Assembly (NCBI RefSeq): GCF_016801865.2
Contig: NC_068939.1
Location: 128,326,967 to 128,390,966 of the forward strand
Source: Culex pipiens pallens
Taxonomy: Eukaryota; Arthropoda; Insecta; Diptera; Culicidae
DNA: 64,000 nucleotides
Direction: 5' to 3'
This document shows positions 33,801 through 45,358 of the stretch, piece after piece. Every line of letters starts with the position of its first letter. Positions within the stretch are counted from its first letter, which is position 1. Both the position numbers and the translations under genes were made by a program. A model generated the notes under the pieces. That model worked only from the letters and a program-made list of their open reading frames with translations. It was not told the origin of the DNA and made no database searches.

Positions 33801-36130
33801 GCAAAAATCAACTTCAACAAAAACTGATTACTATGCGGGAGCACAAACTCCTCGCTACAATCAATTCACGATCCTCACTAAATTACCCTTTTTCCACATG
33901 GTCGAGCTTTCGCCCTGATTGTATAACCCGGCAAACTCTCCATCTCGGCCAACCGCTCACGGAATTGTTTACCCTTAACATTTGCATTTTTCCCGCCAAA
34001 AATCCACTAAAAGCACTCCAAAAAAACGGCGAGAAGCCCTTCAAAAAGGCCTACAACACGTAACCTACACGGTGTAGGTACAACCGATCCAACCAATATT
34101 TACATTACATCACGTCACGATTTCAAGGCCCCTCGAACTGGAAAAAAAATCTGTTTCAACATGAACCGCAACAAAAAAGCAGATGTAAAAGGTTAACCAA
34201 ATATAATTATAAAGTTGAAGCGCGCGAAACGCCGGCACGGCGCTCTCCTCAGAATAAAAAATTGCACAAACAATCAATAATGACCGTAATAGATTCAGCT
34301 TTACTCGTTTTTCTCTCGTCTCAAATTTCAGTCTTACCTGGTGTGCGCCCCTAACAAAAACAAAATAACCGCAAAGTTTCTCGAAGACTACACCCAACCG
34401 CAGACGCAGGGAAATTAATCCAATTTTTGCCACCCCCGCCCTTCGTTACCACTCTTTTCGCAATCGCTCGCTCTTGTTCTCTTCCAGCGATCGAATTCTG
34501 CACACAACCACACACTCACGTGCGCGATCGATGAGTGATCGGATCACTCTCACACGCGAGCAGCCGTTTACTCGCTCACTTTAATCGCGCACGAACCCGT
34601 CATTTCGTGTTGCTGTTTGTGTGCACTTTTGTTTTGTTTACTTTTTCGCAATCTCGCGCTGGAGCGGCGGAGATTGTTTACAGCTTGCCAGACGGGTTTT
34701 TTTTCTCGTCTTGCTTGTTATTTCTTTTTACTTATTTGCTTGTTTTTTGTTCTCTCTGTTTTTTTCTTTTGTTTCCATCCAAGCAACCTTGCCTTGGGTT
34801 TTCACCTATTTTCGCTTGGCCTGCTGCTTCGCGTTTCTTCGCAGACACCGAATTTCGTAACAACCATGTGTTGAATGTCTTGCGAGAGGGGAGCAAAACA
34901 AAAACAAAATAACGATCGAGGCGCGATCACTAAACCATATGCTCCCTCAGACAAGCATTCCGTCGTCGAATCTCCGACTTCATTTGCATACTCCGAACCA
35001 GTTTTGTCACTTTTCCTTTCTCTTCCGGTCCGGATTCTTATTTTTAGACTCCCTTGCTCTCCCTCAAATTTTTCGGAGCTGCCCAATCGATTTCACCGCG
35101 AGATCCGGAATGTCTCTGATTCCGTAGTAGGCGCGCTGTGATTTAAAGGTTGACTCCACTAATCCATTTTCGCAAAACTGCTTACCTACTAGATGTGGAG
35201 TTGCACTCCACGAAGACTCCGCTCCGCTCACAACTCCTCAACTCGGGTGTTCTCACGAGCTCGTGCACTCTCCGCACAACTTCTTCTCTCTCTTCGTGTC
35301 GATTCTTCGTCGCTCCACTGACACACAGTCGCTCCGCGCACTCCCACACTCTGTCACTACTCCCCTCAACCGTCGTATTCTTCGCGACGTCTGGTCAGCG
35401 GTTCACGCTGCATCGTGTCGCGTAGCATGCCCTGACTTGTCGTGGCCTCCCCTCCGTTTTGCCAGCTCACGAACTTTCGCCGCCAACTGCGTTCTACAAC
35501 TCCGTCACAGCTCGAATCTTCTGCACAGTTGACCGGTCCGTTGACATCGGCTACCAAGGGTCAATTCCAACATATGACCGCGGACCTGGATTCTTCTGAC
35601 TCCAGACGACGACAACAAAACACAAGACTAGTCCCCCCTTTTCACACTCACACCACAACTTCACGTGTTGTTTTTGCTCTCTCCGTCTCCTTTTCGTCTG
35701 TTCGAAATTCTTTTCTTCAAAACATGAAAAGGGGAGAGCGCGCTCCCCACCCCCACAGTTGTAACCTCCAAACTCAACCCGGAATTCCCCCTTGAATCTC
35801 GGTCGCGCGCGCGTTGAGAAACCTAAAGGGACGACCCGAACGTTGCCGCGTACTCCACGATACTAACGTTACAGTTACGCCAGCCAGCTGTGGGGAGCAG
35901 CAGTGGAGCTCGTGCGGGCTCCCCAATGAGAGAGCGGGAGAGAGCAGTGTGAGAGAGGCGTGCGCTCTCTCTCGGAGTTGGAAGGCTGGCTGCGTTTGAT
36001 GAAGGATGTTTGCGAATCTTTTGGAGCAGGTGAGAGACGGGGTGGGAAGCATAATTTCTGCGGGGTGTTGGGTTGCGGGAGGAATGAGGGAGAAGTGCTG
36101 GACGAGGGGTCTCACAGACGGTAGGAAATT
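33801..36130 (-). promoter_or_regulatory. GC-rich GAGA-rich region, possible promoter and non-coding 5' exon
   Basis: Unlike its surroundings this region is GC-balanced, CpG-rich and free of the window's repeats. GAGA-type motifs cluster at 35925-35985 (AGAGAGCGGGAGAGAGCAG and CGCTCTCTCTCGG). On the minus strand two consensus splice donors occur: TAGTAG|GTAAGC at 35186/35185 and CACCAG|GTAAGA at 34338/34337. No acceptor or coding exon follows in the window. I infer a promoter with one or two untranslated first exons of a gene read leftwards. Short ORFs on both strands are probably chance, favoured by low stop density. Confidence 0.3.
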
Positions 36131-36904
36131 AATGAAAACATTTTGTCTTTTTTTTTATTAAACACAAATAAAAAACTTGAGGTCTTCTAAAAAACTTATT
36201 TTTTTTGTTTTTTGGGATTTTCTTGTCATAAAACTTTTTTAATTTTTAAAGTAGAAGGGGAAAACTTATGAAGACACTCCACGACTCGATTTTTTAAAAT
36301 TAGTTTTGCAAATTGACAAGTTTTTTCAAAAATCAAGATGAATTCTAGATTTTTACTAAATGATCATTAACAAATCTTTTTTTTATTAACTCTAACATGT
36401 TTAAAATGACTACTGTAGTAACAGTGGTTTTTTTTTTGTTTTTTCCAATATTTTTGCCTATTTTTTTGCTTCGTTTACATTATTTTTTTATATTTATAGC
36501 TGTCGGCCACCATTGCTAGTACCAACCACTAGTGTCTTCCTTTTTAACTACATGGACTTCGTCGCCCTGGGCTCCTAAGTGTTTGAGTACGGCACGGAGC
36601 GACGGCGCCGGATACCCATATTTACACTTAGATTTTTTAGAGCGCCCGCCGCGGGATTCGTTTGTTCTCACGAGCTCGTGCACCCCTTTGTTTCTCACTA
36701 TTTGCTATTACAATCTTTTCTTTACCTTTTATTTTATTTACCCTCTTTTTTTATTTATTTCTTTTAAATAGATTTATTATGTTTCAAGTTTTTTTGCTCT
36801 GTTTCTGCTTTTATTTACTTTATTTTTTTTATTTGCTTTTGTTCTACCTTTCTTTCAAATATGTTGCATTTATTTAAATACATTCGGCAGTCATTTTGCA
36901 TTTA
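36131..36904. other. T-rich non-coding stretch
   Basis: Long T-rich tracts with a balanced patch at 36500-36680. That patch repeats a phrase of the preceding region (CTCACGAGCTCGTGCA at 35253 and 36667). No supported gene. Confidence 0.35.
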
Positions 36905-38780
36905 CAGTCATGCCTCGGTTTTGCACGCCTCGGTTTTGCACTGCCCCGGTTTTGCACCGTTCAGCTGCCTCGGTTAAGCACGGCCCAGTGCTTAACTGAA
37001 GCACAGAGCTTATGGGATTTTGGCTATATGGGAGACATTGGCTTTAATCATATGAAAAATCATGCAAACATCAAAAAATTACAGTGTTTTGGAATCGTGA
37101 TGATGTCAGTTATCCATTAAAATTATTATTTCATGAAAATTTTCACAAAAATACGTATTTTTCCTGTATTTTGAAAAAGGAATTTTTTTTTTTCTCTAGA
37201 TAATCCAAAAATATATTGTTATTGCAATATGGGTATCGAATGATCAGGTTTTTTCATACATTTCGGATGTAATAACAATATTTTTAGGAAATACTCCAAA
37301 TTTTCACTAAACCAAGTTTTTTCGAAAAAAATACTCATAATTTCAATTTTTACAATATGGTGTCAAAAAAACGATCGGAATTTTGTCATACATTTCGAAT
37401 GTAATAACAATTTTTTTTTTTTGAAAATACTCAAAATTTTCACAAAACTACGTATTTTTGAAAAAAAAAATACTCAAAATTTCCGTTTTTACAATGTGGG
37501 TATCAAACGATCGGGATTTTTTCATACATTTCGAATGTAAAAACAATATTCTTTGAAAATACTCCAAATTTTCACAAAACTACGTATTTCCGAAAAAATA
37601 CTCAAAATTTCCGTTTTTACAATGTGGGTATCAAACGATCGGGATTTTTTCAAACATTTCGAATGTAATAACAACATTTTTTGAAAATACTGAAAATTTT
37701 CACAAAACTACGTATTTTTGAAAAACTTTTCAAAATTTCAGTTTTTACAATATGGGTATCAAATAATCGGGATACCTCTTGTAAAAAACGGAAATTTGGA
37801 GTATTTTTTCAAAAATACGTAGTTTTGTGAAAATTTTGAGTATTTTCATTTTTTTAATAACTTTCGAAATGTATGAAAAAATCCCGATCGTTTGATACCT
37901 ACATTTTAAAAACGGAAATTTTGAGTATTTTTTTTTCGAAAATACGTAGTTTTGTGAAAATTTTGAGTATTTTCAAAAAATATTGTTATTACATTCGAAA
38001 TGTAGGAAAAAATCCCGATCGTTTGATACCCATATTGTAAAAACGGAAATTTTGAGTATTTTCAAAAAATATTGTTTTTACATTCGAAATGTATGAAAAA
38101 AAACCCGATCGTTTGATACCCACACTGAAAAAACGGAAATTTTGTTTTTTTTTCGAAAACACGTAGTTTTGTGAAAATTAAGAGTATTTTTTTTAGTACA
38201 TTAGAAATGTATGAAAAATCCCGATTATTTGATACTCATATTGTAAAAACTGAAATTTTGAAAAGTTTTACAAAAATACGTAGTTTTGTGAAAATTTTGA
38301 GTATTTTCTAAAAATGTTGTTATTACAATCGAAATGTATGAAAAAATCCCGATCGTTTGATACCCATATTGTAAAAATTGAAATTTTGAGTATTTTTTCG
38401 AAAAAACGTAGTTTTGTGAAAATTTTGAGTATTTTCTAAAAATGTTGTTATTACATCAAAAATGTATGAAAAAAACTGATCATTTGATACCCATATTGCA
38501 ATAACAATATATTTTTGGTTTCTTTAGAAAAAAAAAATGCATTTTCGAAATGCAGGCAAAATACGTATTTTTGTGAAAACTTTCATGAAATAATAATTTT
38601 GATCGATAACTGACATCATCCCGATTCCAAAACACTATAATTTTTTGATGTTTGCATGATTTTTCGTACGATCAAAGCCAATGTCTCCCATATAGCCAAA
38701 ATCCCATAAGCTCTGTGCCTCGGTTATGCACGCCTCGGTTTTGTATCCCCCATATGCGGTGCTAAACCGAGGCACGACTG
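36905..38780. mobile_element. Tc1/mariner-like palindromic element with internal inverted minisatellite
   Basis: Ends CAGTCATGCCTCGGTTTTGC and, from the right, CAGTCGTGCCTCGGTTTAGC are each flanked by TA. CTCGGTTTTGCAC words are repeated near the ends. The arms share AAGCTCTGTG, CCCATATAGCCAAAATCCCA and GATGATGTCAG. The interior is a ~128-bp tandem repeat: GGGTATC anchors at 37231, 37359 (variant), 37498, 37626 and 37754 in one orientation, then GATACC anchors from about 37895 to 38490 in the other. No transposase ORF. The element at 28526-33199 is a relative. Confidence 0.8.
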
Positions 38781-38991
38781 TATTCTGTTTTGTTTTTTTC
38801 CCCCAAATTGCTACTGTTTTGCTTTTTTATAGCTTTGTTAACTTTAATTTAATGTCTTTTTTATTTACTTTTTTACTCATTTTACTGGCATTTGCCTTCA
38901 TTAACCACATATTCTATGTTTGTATTGTTTTTAATTTGATTTTATTTTACTTAAGTTTTTCTTTTATTGTTTTCATCCGAAGTTTCAATTA

Positions 38992-39229
38992 CACTCAAAC
39001 CCCGATGGTTTGACACTAACTGTTGTCAAACGAACGGGGTCACTTTTTAGTTTGACACCCCTTTTACACGGTCTTCACACACACTACCAAACGCTTGTTT
39101 TGATAGTGTTCGTGAGCGCCGTGTAAAAAGTGACAGTTCGTCACTTTTTAGTTTGACTTTGACCAACCAACGGGGTACAAACTAAAAAAGTGTCAAACGA
39201 AAAAGTGACCAACCACCGGGGGTTGAGTG
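38992..39229. mobile_element. Tc1/mariner-like MITE, 238 bp
   Basis: CACTCAAACCCCGATGGTTT at the left and the inverse of CCACCGGGGGTTGAGTG at the right are each flanked by TA. AGTTTGACA/TGTCAAAC and CACTTTTTAG words are repeated inside, several as inverted pairs. No ORF. Confidence 0.75.
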
Positions 39230-39660
39230 TATACGAAGGTTTGTATGCTTGTATGGTTTGTATGTTTGTGTGGGACTTAAGATAATGAAATCATGAACAC
39301 ACTTTTTTTTCCTTCTTTTATTTTCTTACTTAGGCCGTTGCAAATATTTTTCGAAGTTTATGCTCGATATTTGCTCGAAAAATCAATTATTTTTTTCAAA
39401 AAAACTGCAAAATTTCAATTAAATTAGACCTTCAATCAACTGAAACAGTTCAAAATGAGTTTTCCAGCGTTGATAATCACTTTAAGCATGATGGAAACAG
39501 TTTTTGTGAAATATCAATGTACAGCACCGCAAATAGTTTTTTTTTCGCAAAAAATGTTTTTTCGTTGAAACTTACAATACTTTTTTCATCCAAAACTTTA
39601 AACCATGGTAGGTTCTTTTAGTTTTAATTTTTTGCCTTCCTCACCTCACTCTTTCCTCAG

Positions 39661-40145
39661 TGACCACTTGCACCGCAAAAATCATCTTGGGTCAATTTAA
39701 CCACAATTCCGCTAGAAAAGCATTTTTGGCCATTTTCAAATGTTAGGTCAGATTTTAAAAATCTGAAAATATTTTTATCGTAAAAATCAGACAATTTTAC
39801 ACAAGAATGACCATTTGCACTTGATAGTTTGACACATTTATGTTGGTTTCAATAATTATTAAATAAAAATTATGCAAACGGCAGTTTATTCTGCGCCTGA
39901 GAAAATTGGCCCAAAACTGATTCTTCAAACATTTGATTTATTTTAATTTCTATTTCAACACACATGTGTCAAACTATCAAGTGCAAATGGTCATTCTTAT
40001 GTAAAATTGTCTGATTTTTACGATTAAAATATTTTCAGATTTTTAAAATCTGACCTAACATTTGAAAACGGCCAAAAATGCTTTTATAGCGGAATTGGGG
40101 TTAAATGGACCCAAGATGATTTTTGCGATGCAAGTGGTTATTTTT
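39661..40145. repeat. Palindrome with ~200-bp arms
   Basis: The left arm starts CCACTTGCACCGCAAAAATC and runs through CAAATGTTAGGTCAGATTTT and GACCATTTGCACTTGATAGT. The same phrases return in inverse order up to GATTTTTGCGATGCAAGTGG. The centre is at about 39905. The arm phrase around TCAAATGTTAGGTCAG echoes the hairpin of the 29140-31018 family. Confidence 0.75.
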
Positions 40146-40517
40146 ACTGGATTCCTGAGACATTCTCACAAAAGTTACGTGTATATATTTGCGCATTTGT
40201 TCGCCAAGAGATATCCGAACTGGTTGTTGAACTCATTTACTATGTTTTCCGAACGTCCCCGATAACTCTTGAACGCTAGAAAAAGCGCATGTTTTTCTGT
40301 TGTTGAACATCTCTTCATCCGTTAGAAAAGTGCGTGTTTTGAGGTAGTTTTGCAAGTGCAAGTCATACTTGCATAGAACACGTTTGTTGAACATGTCATA
40401 AGAACCCATCACCATAAGATTCTGAACCGGGTTAGGTAAACGTTGTTGGAACTGTTTAACAACATCCTGCTCTTAAGATTAAAAAGTGAGTTAGGCAAAC
40501 GTTTTGAGAACCGTTAA

Positions 40518-40808
40518 CACTTGTAGCCCCAACGGGGTCAAAAAAGTTGGAAATGCAACTTCACCGGCTCATACAACCCTTGGAAAAAAAGTTGGAAATG
40601 CCTTTTTTATTATAACTTAAGGTAGACGCATCTGTTTTGGATCTACCTTATTGGAGGTGATTCTTGACATTCTCACGGATCAAATTCAACAAGAATCATC
40701 CAAATCGGTTTAGTTTTCGCCGAGATACAGCCGGTTGAAGTTGCATTTCCAACTTTTTTGACCCCTTGATGCTTAGCGTAAGTTTTGACCTCGTTGGTGC
40801 TACAAGTG
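40518..40808. mobile_element. piggyBac-like MITE, 291 bp, TTAA flanks
   Basis: CACTTGTAGCCCCAACGGGG at the left is the near-inverse of CCTCGTTGGTGCTACAAGTG at the right, and TTAA lies directly outside both ends (40514-40517, 40809-40812). A second inner inverted pair is AGTTGGAAATGCAACTTCA / TGAAGTTGCATTTCCAACT. TTAA target use is the piggyBac signature; the ends do not start with the usual CCC, so the family is tentative. Confidence 0.65.
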
Positions 40809-41669
40809 TTAAAGAACATATCGTGGCAGAAAAGAATGTTAAAGAGGTTTTTCATAAGTACGTCCCAGGTGTTCGCTTAAGACATTTTTTTCTTTATTTA
40901 TTACTTTATTTGTGAGTAAAATTTCACTTTACGATACTTTAAATACTAGCTATGAATAATAAAAATATCAGCCATAAAAAAAAAATTCAATTTTATATTT
41001 GTCTTTTTTTTTCAATCATGTTTGAGTGCATCGCTTGCAACTACTCTGCTGTTGCTGCTGGTTCCCGGTGCTGCATTTTCAGTTTTCCTTTCTGATGAAA
41101 AATCCTCAAGACAAGTATCGAACCCAAGATCACTCCAAATTTCAAGTCCGGGCACGCGTCTGCATCTTTCCACGAAAGGTTATGTTGGATGAGCAGGCCT
41201 AAACGTCAATAAGAATTCTGCGGTCATCTAGGTTTAACCAGGTTCACTAACAGTTTGTCAAAACTTCCTTTGAACATAAACTGTTTCTATTTTAAAGAAC
41301 TATCGAGTTCTACAAGCATGTTTCATTTAAGTCAGAATAAACTTCAAAATGAACTATTCGTAATCCGTTGCTAGATTTGGCATTTTAGTTACACAACCCT
41401 GTTGAACAAAGGTTTTTTGGATCAAAATGTTAACAATTGGTCAAATTTTATGATACTTGTTCAAAAATTAACGTATAAAAACGCTAGTGGAGCAATTGAT
41501 TTACTACAATAGTTTTACTTGCTACTTGGGTTATATGGCCGCAGAAAGCCTCCTCTCTAAATACTCTAAATTAAGTCCGATTTTGGGTTCCATTTCGCCC
41601 ACTGTGCACCCCTTGACTTTGGCCAGAGGCAACGGACATAAACTTTGAAAAATATTCGCAACGGCCTTA

Positions 41670-43137
41670 CTTTCTGACTGCGACCCCATTTTTAAAAAAA
41701 TTTAAGATTTGATTGCCTGTATTGAATTACCAAATGCATTTCCTCAATATTTCATCACCACCATTTTGGAAGCCATCTTATAGGTCAAATTTAAGCTCGA
41801 TAATCCAAAAAAGGCAAGGAATATTTTTGTTTCCTTATTCAACTGTCCAATCTCAAAATTACAAGGCCTTTGTAGAATCCATTTTTGGACTTTTTTTTAC
41901 TTTTTTTTTTACTTGTATAACTTTTGCATATTCTGATATTTATAATTATTTAAATAACTATTGAACAATACAAAAAAAGTTATTAACAATGAAAACAAAA
42001 AAAATAAACAGAAAAAGATAAATAAAAAAGAAAAAGAAATACTAGCATATAAAAGTAAATTATAATGTCGAGCCAAATATTTTTATTAAAGTTTACGTCC
42101 TTTGACTCTGACTGAAGTGGAGAAGGGGTTGGGGTTGGGGTGGACATTGAAAAACTAATGAAATTACAAGTTTGTGCAACTTACACCAAATCAATTGTTT
42201 TGATATCAATAGTTTTAAAATATTTGCAATAGCCACAACACAGTTCTTAGCTAACAGAAGCTTTTCATTTGGTATTATTTTGTCTTTATTTAACTTTTAT
42301 TTTACTGGTTCACAGATTATGATACAGATTTTGTATTGAGCATTTATTCAGTTATTATGTTTCTTCAATTCAATTACTTTTGCTATATTATGAATTCTAT
42401 TCGTTATAATTAAACAAATGTTTTGCTATTATTCTGGGTTTTATTTTAATTCTCTATGCATTCACTTTTTTTGTCATTTTTTAATTGACTTTTATTGTTA
42501 TTTTGAATCTTTTTTATCCTGCTTTGATTTATTTTTTTAAATTTAACTTTGGGTCGTTGAGATCAATAATGCTTAAGTGATTTGAAATAAACCGAGCCAC
42601 GTAGCTTAGTTGTAACGCTTCCGTCTCGTAAGCGGTAGATCGGGTTTCAAATCCTATGGAATGTTAACGTTAACCTAAACATGTTAACATTAGGTTAGGA
42701 AATTATATTTTTAAGGGCAAACATTTTGTTAATTTTTGAAAAAAACAAAACATTTACAGTGAGATGAAAAAAATGTTAAAAAGTATTGAAATCATCTGAA
42801 AAGCTCATGTCTTTTTTTTGTGCAATGAAAAGCTGCCATTTTCCGTTATTCAAATTGAAAGCACAACTTGACCATGCAGAGCCCTCAAACTGGCAGCGGT
42901 CAATAGCGGAACTCTTATTGCGATTAGAGTGACCAATTTAGTTAAAATGAATGAATTTCGCTTTTTCAAAATAAATATTTTTAATAAAGTGGTGTTCAAC
43001 AATTCCAGCTTATGCTGTTAGATTATAGTTTCTGAAAAAGACAGTATCCTTAGTGACGAATTTCAAGAAACCAAAATTGAGTGATTCGACAGAAACGTGC
43101 ACGCATCCTGGTGGCGAGTAGAAGCACTACGCAACGA
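41670..43137. other. AT-rich non-coding stretch
   Basis: T-rich and A-rich DNA without ORFs over 85 codons. Apart from the tRNA-like block listed separately, nothing is recognised. The last part, 42840-43137, is more balanced and may be upstream flank of the USB1 gene. Confidence 0.4.
42592..42662 (+). repeat. tRNA-Thr-like pseudogene or SINE head
   Basis: GAGCCACGTAGCTTAGTTGT carries an A-box-like segment. CCGTCTCGTAAGCGG could form an anticodon arm with CGT in the loop. GGGTTTCAAATCC is a B box with one extra T. The ends do not pair into an acceptor stem, so it is not a functional tRNA. Confidence 0.5.
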
Positions 43138-43820
43138 TGTTCGGAATGACAGCGTGCTTGGAAATATTAAAAATTTTAGCAGTTTTTGATTTCTAATTCA
43201 GTCAAATATGTTTTAACATCGATGAAAGTTTTTGTAAAGTGTGGCAATCGCATAAACGAATCGAATGATGTATAAATAATAGGGGCTGATTATTAAATCA
43301 TGCTTTTTTCCTCAAATTTACCTAAAAGCTCTTTTGAAAAATTGATTTAAATAAGATTTAATTGATTGATAATGCTCCTTATGTGTGTATTATTGATAGA
43401 ACAAACTATTAGAGTCATATTACAGTACAATTACAATAATTTTCTTAAAAAATGGCCAGCTATTCGATTTTTTTCAAAAAATTCAAAAAAAATCATCAAA
43501 AAGCTTTTTTAAGGTCAATATTTTGGTCAAACAGGAAGAAAAGTAATGTTTAGACACTTTTACATAACATTTGATCATTACTTCCAACTTTTGCAACATT
43601 TGACTCAAGTTATCCAAAATATCGATCATCTCTTTAGAAAAATCGGTTAAATAAAATACCAGTCACAATTAATCATTACAAATCACCACGCATTATGATC
43701 GTTAGCGAAATTGCCACACTTTGCAATATCCCACTTTTCTGAAAATGCTTCATTTTTCATTATAAACGCGATTTTTCCTTAAAAACTACTCAAACTGTAA
43801 GGGGGCTGTCATTCCGAACA
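43138..43820. mobile_element. Foldback MITE upstream of USB1
   Basis: TGTTCGGAATGACAG at 43138-43152 is exactly inverted at 43806-43820. Inner inverted phrases follow, such as AAAGTGTGGCAATCGC against GCGAAATTGCCACACTTT. No target duplication was resolved. The right end lies about 190 bp before the USB1 ATG, so it may form part of the promoter region. Confidence 0.65.
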
Positions 43821-44012
43821 CCGCTGGAACAACAGCGAACCTAGCGGAAAAAACGTCGTCGAATTCTTCAATAGCTGAGCTGCAGCAACAAGTTGTTCAA
43901 AGGATTTAGTTCAACTACTCGACACTTCTTTTTGTGGCGCTGCCATCACTTCAACAACACACTGTCATCATACAGAACCAAAACAAAAACCTTTCGGCGC
44001 GCAACGTTTCTC

Positions 44013-44994
44013 ATGTGCACAAAAATGCACAACATTCAGCAGTACAGTGGTGATTCCTCCAGTGAAGACGATGACACAAATAATGTTGTAACGAGTTCAA
44101 AAGATTCACCAAAATCAGATTTATTACCTTCCTCAAATAAGCTTCTTCGAGTTGAATCAGCAACTACAGAAGAACCAGTTGAAGATGACCCCGCCAAACA
44201 TCAGGGCCGAGTTCGATCCTTTGCCCACGAACGAGGCATTTGGGCCAGCTACGTGTACGTTGACTGTGAGTACCACGCGATTGGTCTGTTTTGAAAATGT
44301 TGAATTTCGCTGGAAGGAACGCCTGAAATTAGGCGTTAATTTCATTCAGGTTTAATTTTGAAGGTCTACATTTGGGCGCTTTATTTCTTCAACTTGCAGA
44401 TAACGACGTCGAACCGCTGAACGATCTTCAGCAGCAAATAATTGACAAAGCGTCCAAAGATCTCAGTTTGGAACTCAACCGAGTAGATAATCTTCATCTG
44501 AGTCTAACCAAAACCTTCGTTATAAGACACCACAATATTACGGCGTTTGTCGAGAACATCCGGAACGCAATTTGCGGATTTAAAAGGTAATTTTCAAATT
44601 TATCAACATTTTAGCTTTAGTAAAATCATTCATTTTTTAAAGATTCAGAATACTTCTCTCAAACCTCGCCATCTACGTTAACGAAGAGCAAACTCGAACG
44701 TTTCTCGCGGTTAAAATCGCGGAAACCAGCTTTGTGTCGCTAGAGCAACTCGTGGACGCATTGGACGGCTGCATGCGCGAGTACAAGCTTCCCGTGTTCT
44801 ACCAGGAGCGGTCCTTCCACGTAAGCTTCCTATGGACGCTCGGGAACCAACGGGAGAAGTTGGAGGGAGTTTTGCCGGAGCTTGATGAGTTATTCAGTGC
44901 CATTTACGAAGAGGAATACTGTGATATGAACGTGAATGTAAAGCGGTTACACCTGAAATGTGGCAATAAATTCTACGATTTTGGGCTGGTGTGA
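44013..44994 (+). CDS. USB1: U6 snRNA phosphodiesterase USB1 (3'-5' exoribonuclease)
   Basis: USB1 trims the oligo(U) tail of U6 snRNA in the nucleus and leaves a cyclic-phosphate-type end. Exons are 44013-44265, 44400-44586 and 44643-44994, with GT-AG introns of 134 and 56 bp. The product is 263 residues, the normal family size. The 2H-phosphoesterase motifs are HLSLT (H117, S119) and HVSF (H206, S208), at the family spacing. The upstream signature GRVRSFAHERGIWASYVYV and the acidic Ser/Asp-rich N-terminus also fit. ATGs at 44013 and 44025 are in frame; the second has the better context (AAAA before ATG). Exon 3 could also begin six bases later at a second AG, removing two residues. ATTAAA at 45020 may serve polyadenylation. 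The sequence looks intact. Confidence 0.92.
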
Positions 44995-45000
44995 CGTCCA

Positions 45001-45358
45001 GATGAGTTCGTAAATGTTTATTAAATTTATTCATGGTTTGTAGAATTGGTTTTAATTCTCTTTAATCAATTTCTTAGTCTGGGCTTAACAATCTTGATAT
45101 AAACATGACGAAATCCAGTCTGCAACCCGCCAAAATCACCATCTGCATGCGAATGCGATATTTCTCAATTTTATTCACGGTTAAAAAACATTCATAAGTA
45201 TATTTTAGAAAAGCCAAACTTTATTCACGATTTTACAGTCATACACGATATATTCTATAACTAATTTACAAGAACCTAAAAATTCGTCCACCTCTAACTC
45301 CTTCTCTCATGTTTTACGAATGATGGTCCTCTGCTTCACGACTCGCGCTCTTTGTTTA
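45001..45358. other. 3' flank of USB1
   Basis: Unique-looking sequence after the USB1 stop, with ATTAAA at 45020-45025 as a candidate poly(A) signal. No other feature before the TTA target duplicate of the next element. Confidence 0.4.

Larger units (their letters stand above)
39333..41666. mobile_element. PIF/Harbinger-like non-autonomous element, 2.3 kb
   Basis: GGCCGTTGCAAATATTTTTC at the left and GGCCGTTGCGAATATTTTTC from the right are flanked by TTA on both sides. The interior has no transposase or Myb-like ORF. It contains the palindrome at 39661-40145 and the TTAA-flanked MITE at 40518-40808. Confidence 0.75.

Noticed and set aside
34535..35795. Several plus-strand ORFs of 85-125 codons
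   Set aside because: They overlap one another in all frames, have no domain, and start outside any splice-supported exon; probably low stop density in a GC-rich regulatory region.
42592..42662. Functional tRNA-Thr gene
   Set aside because: A and B boxes are recognisable, but the acceptor arm does not pair and the B box has an inserted base.
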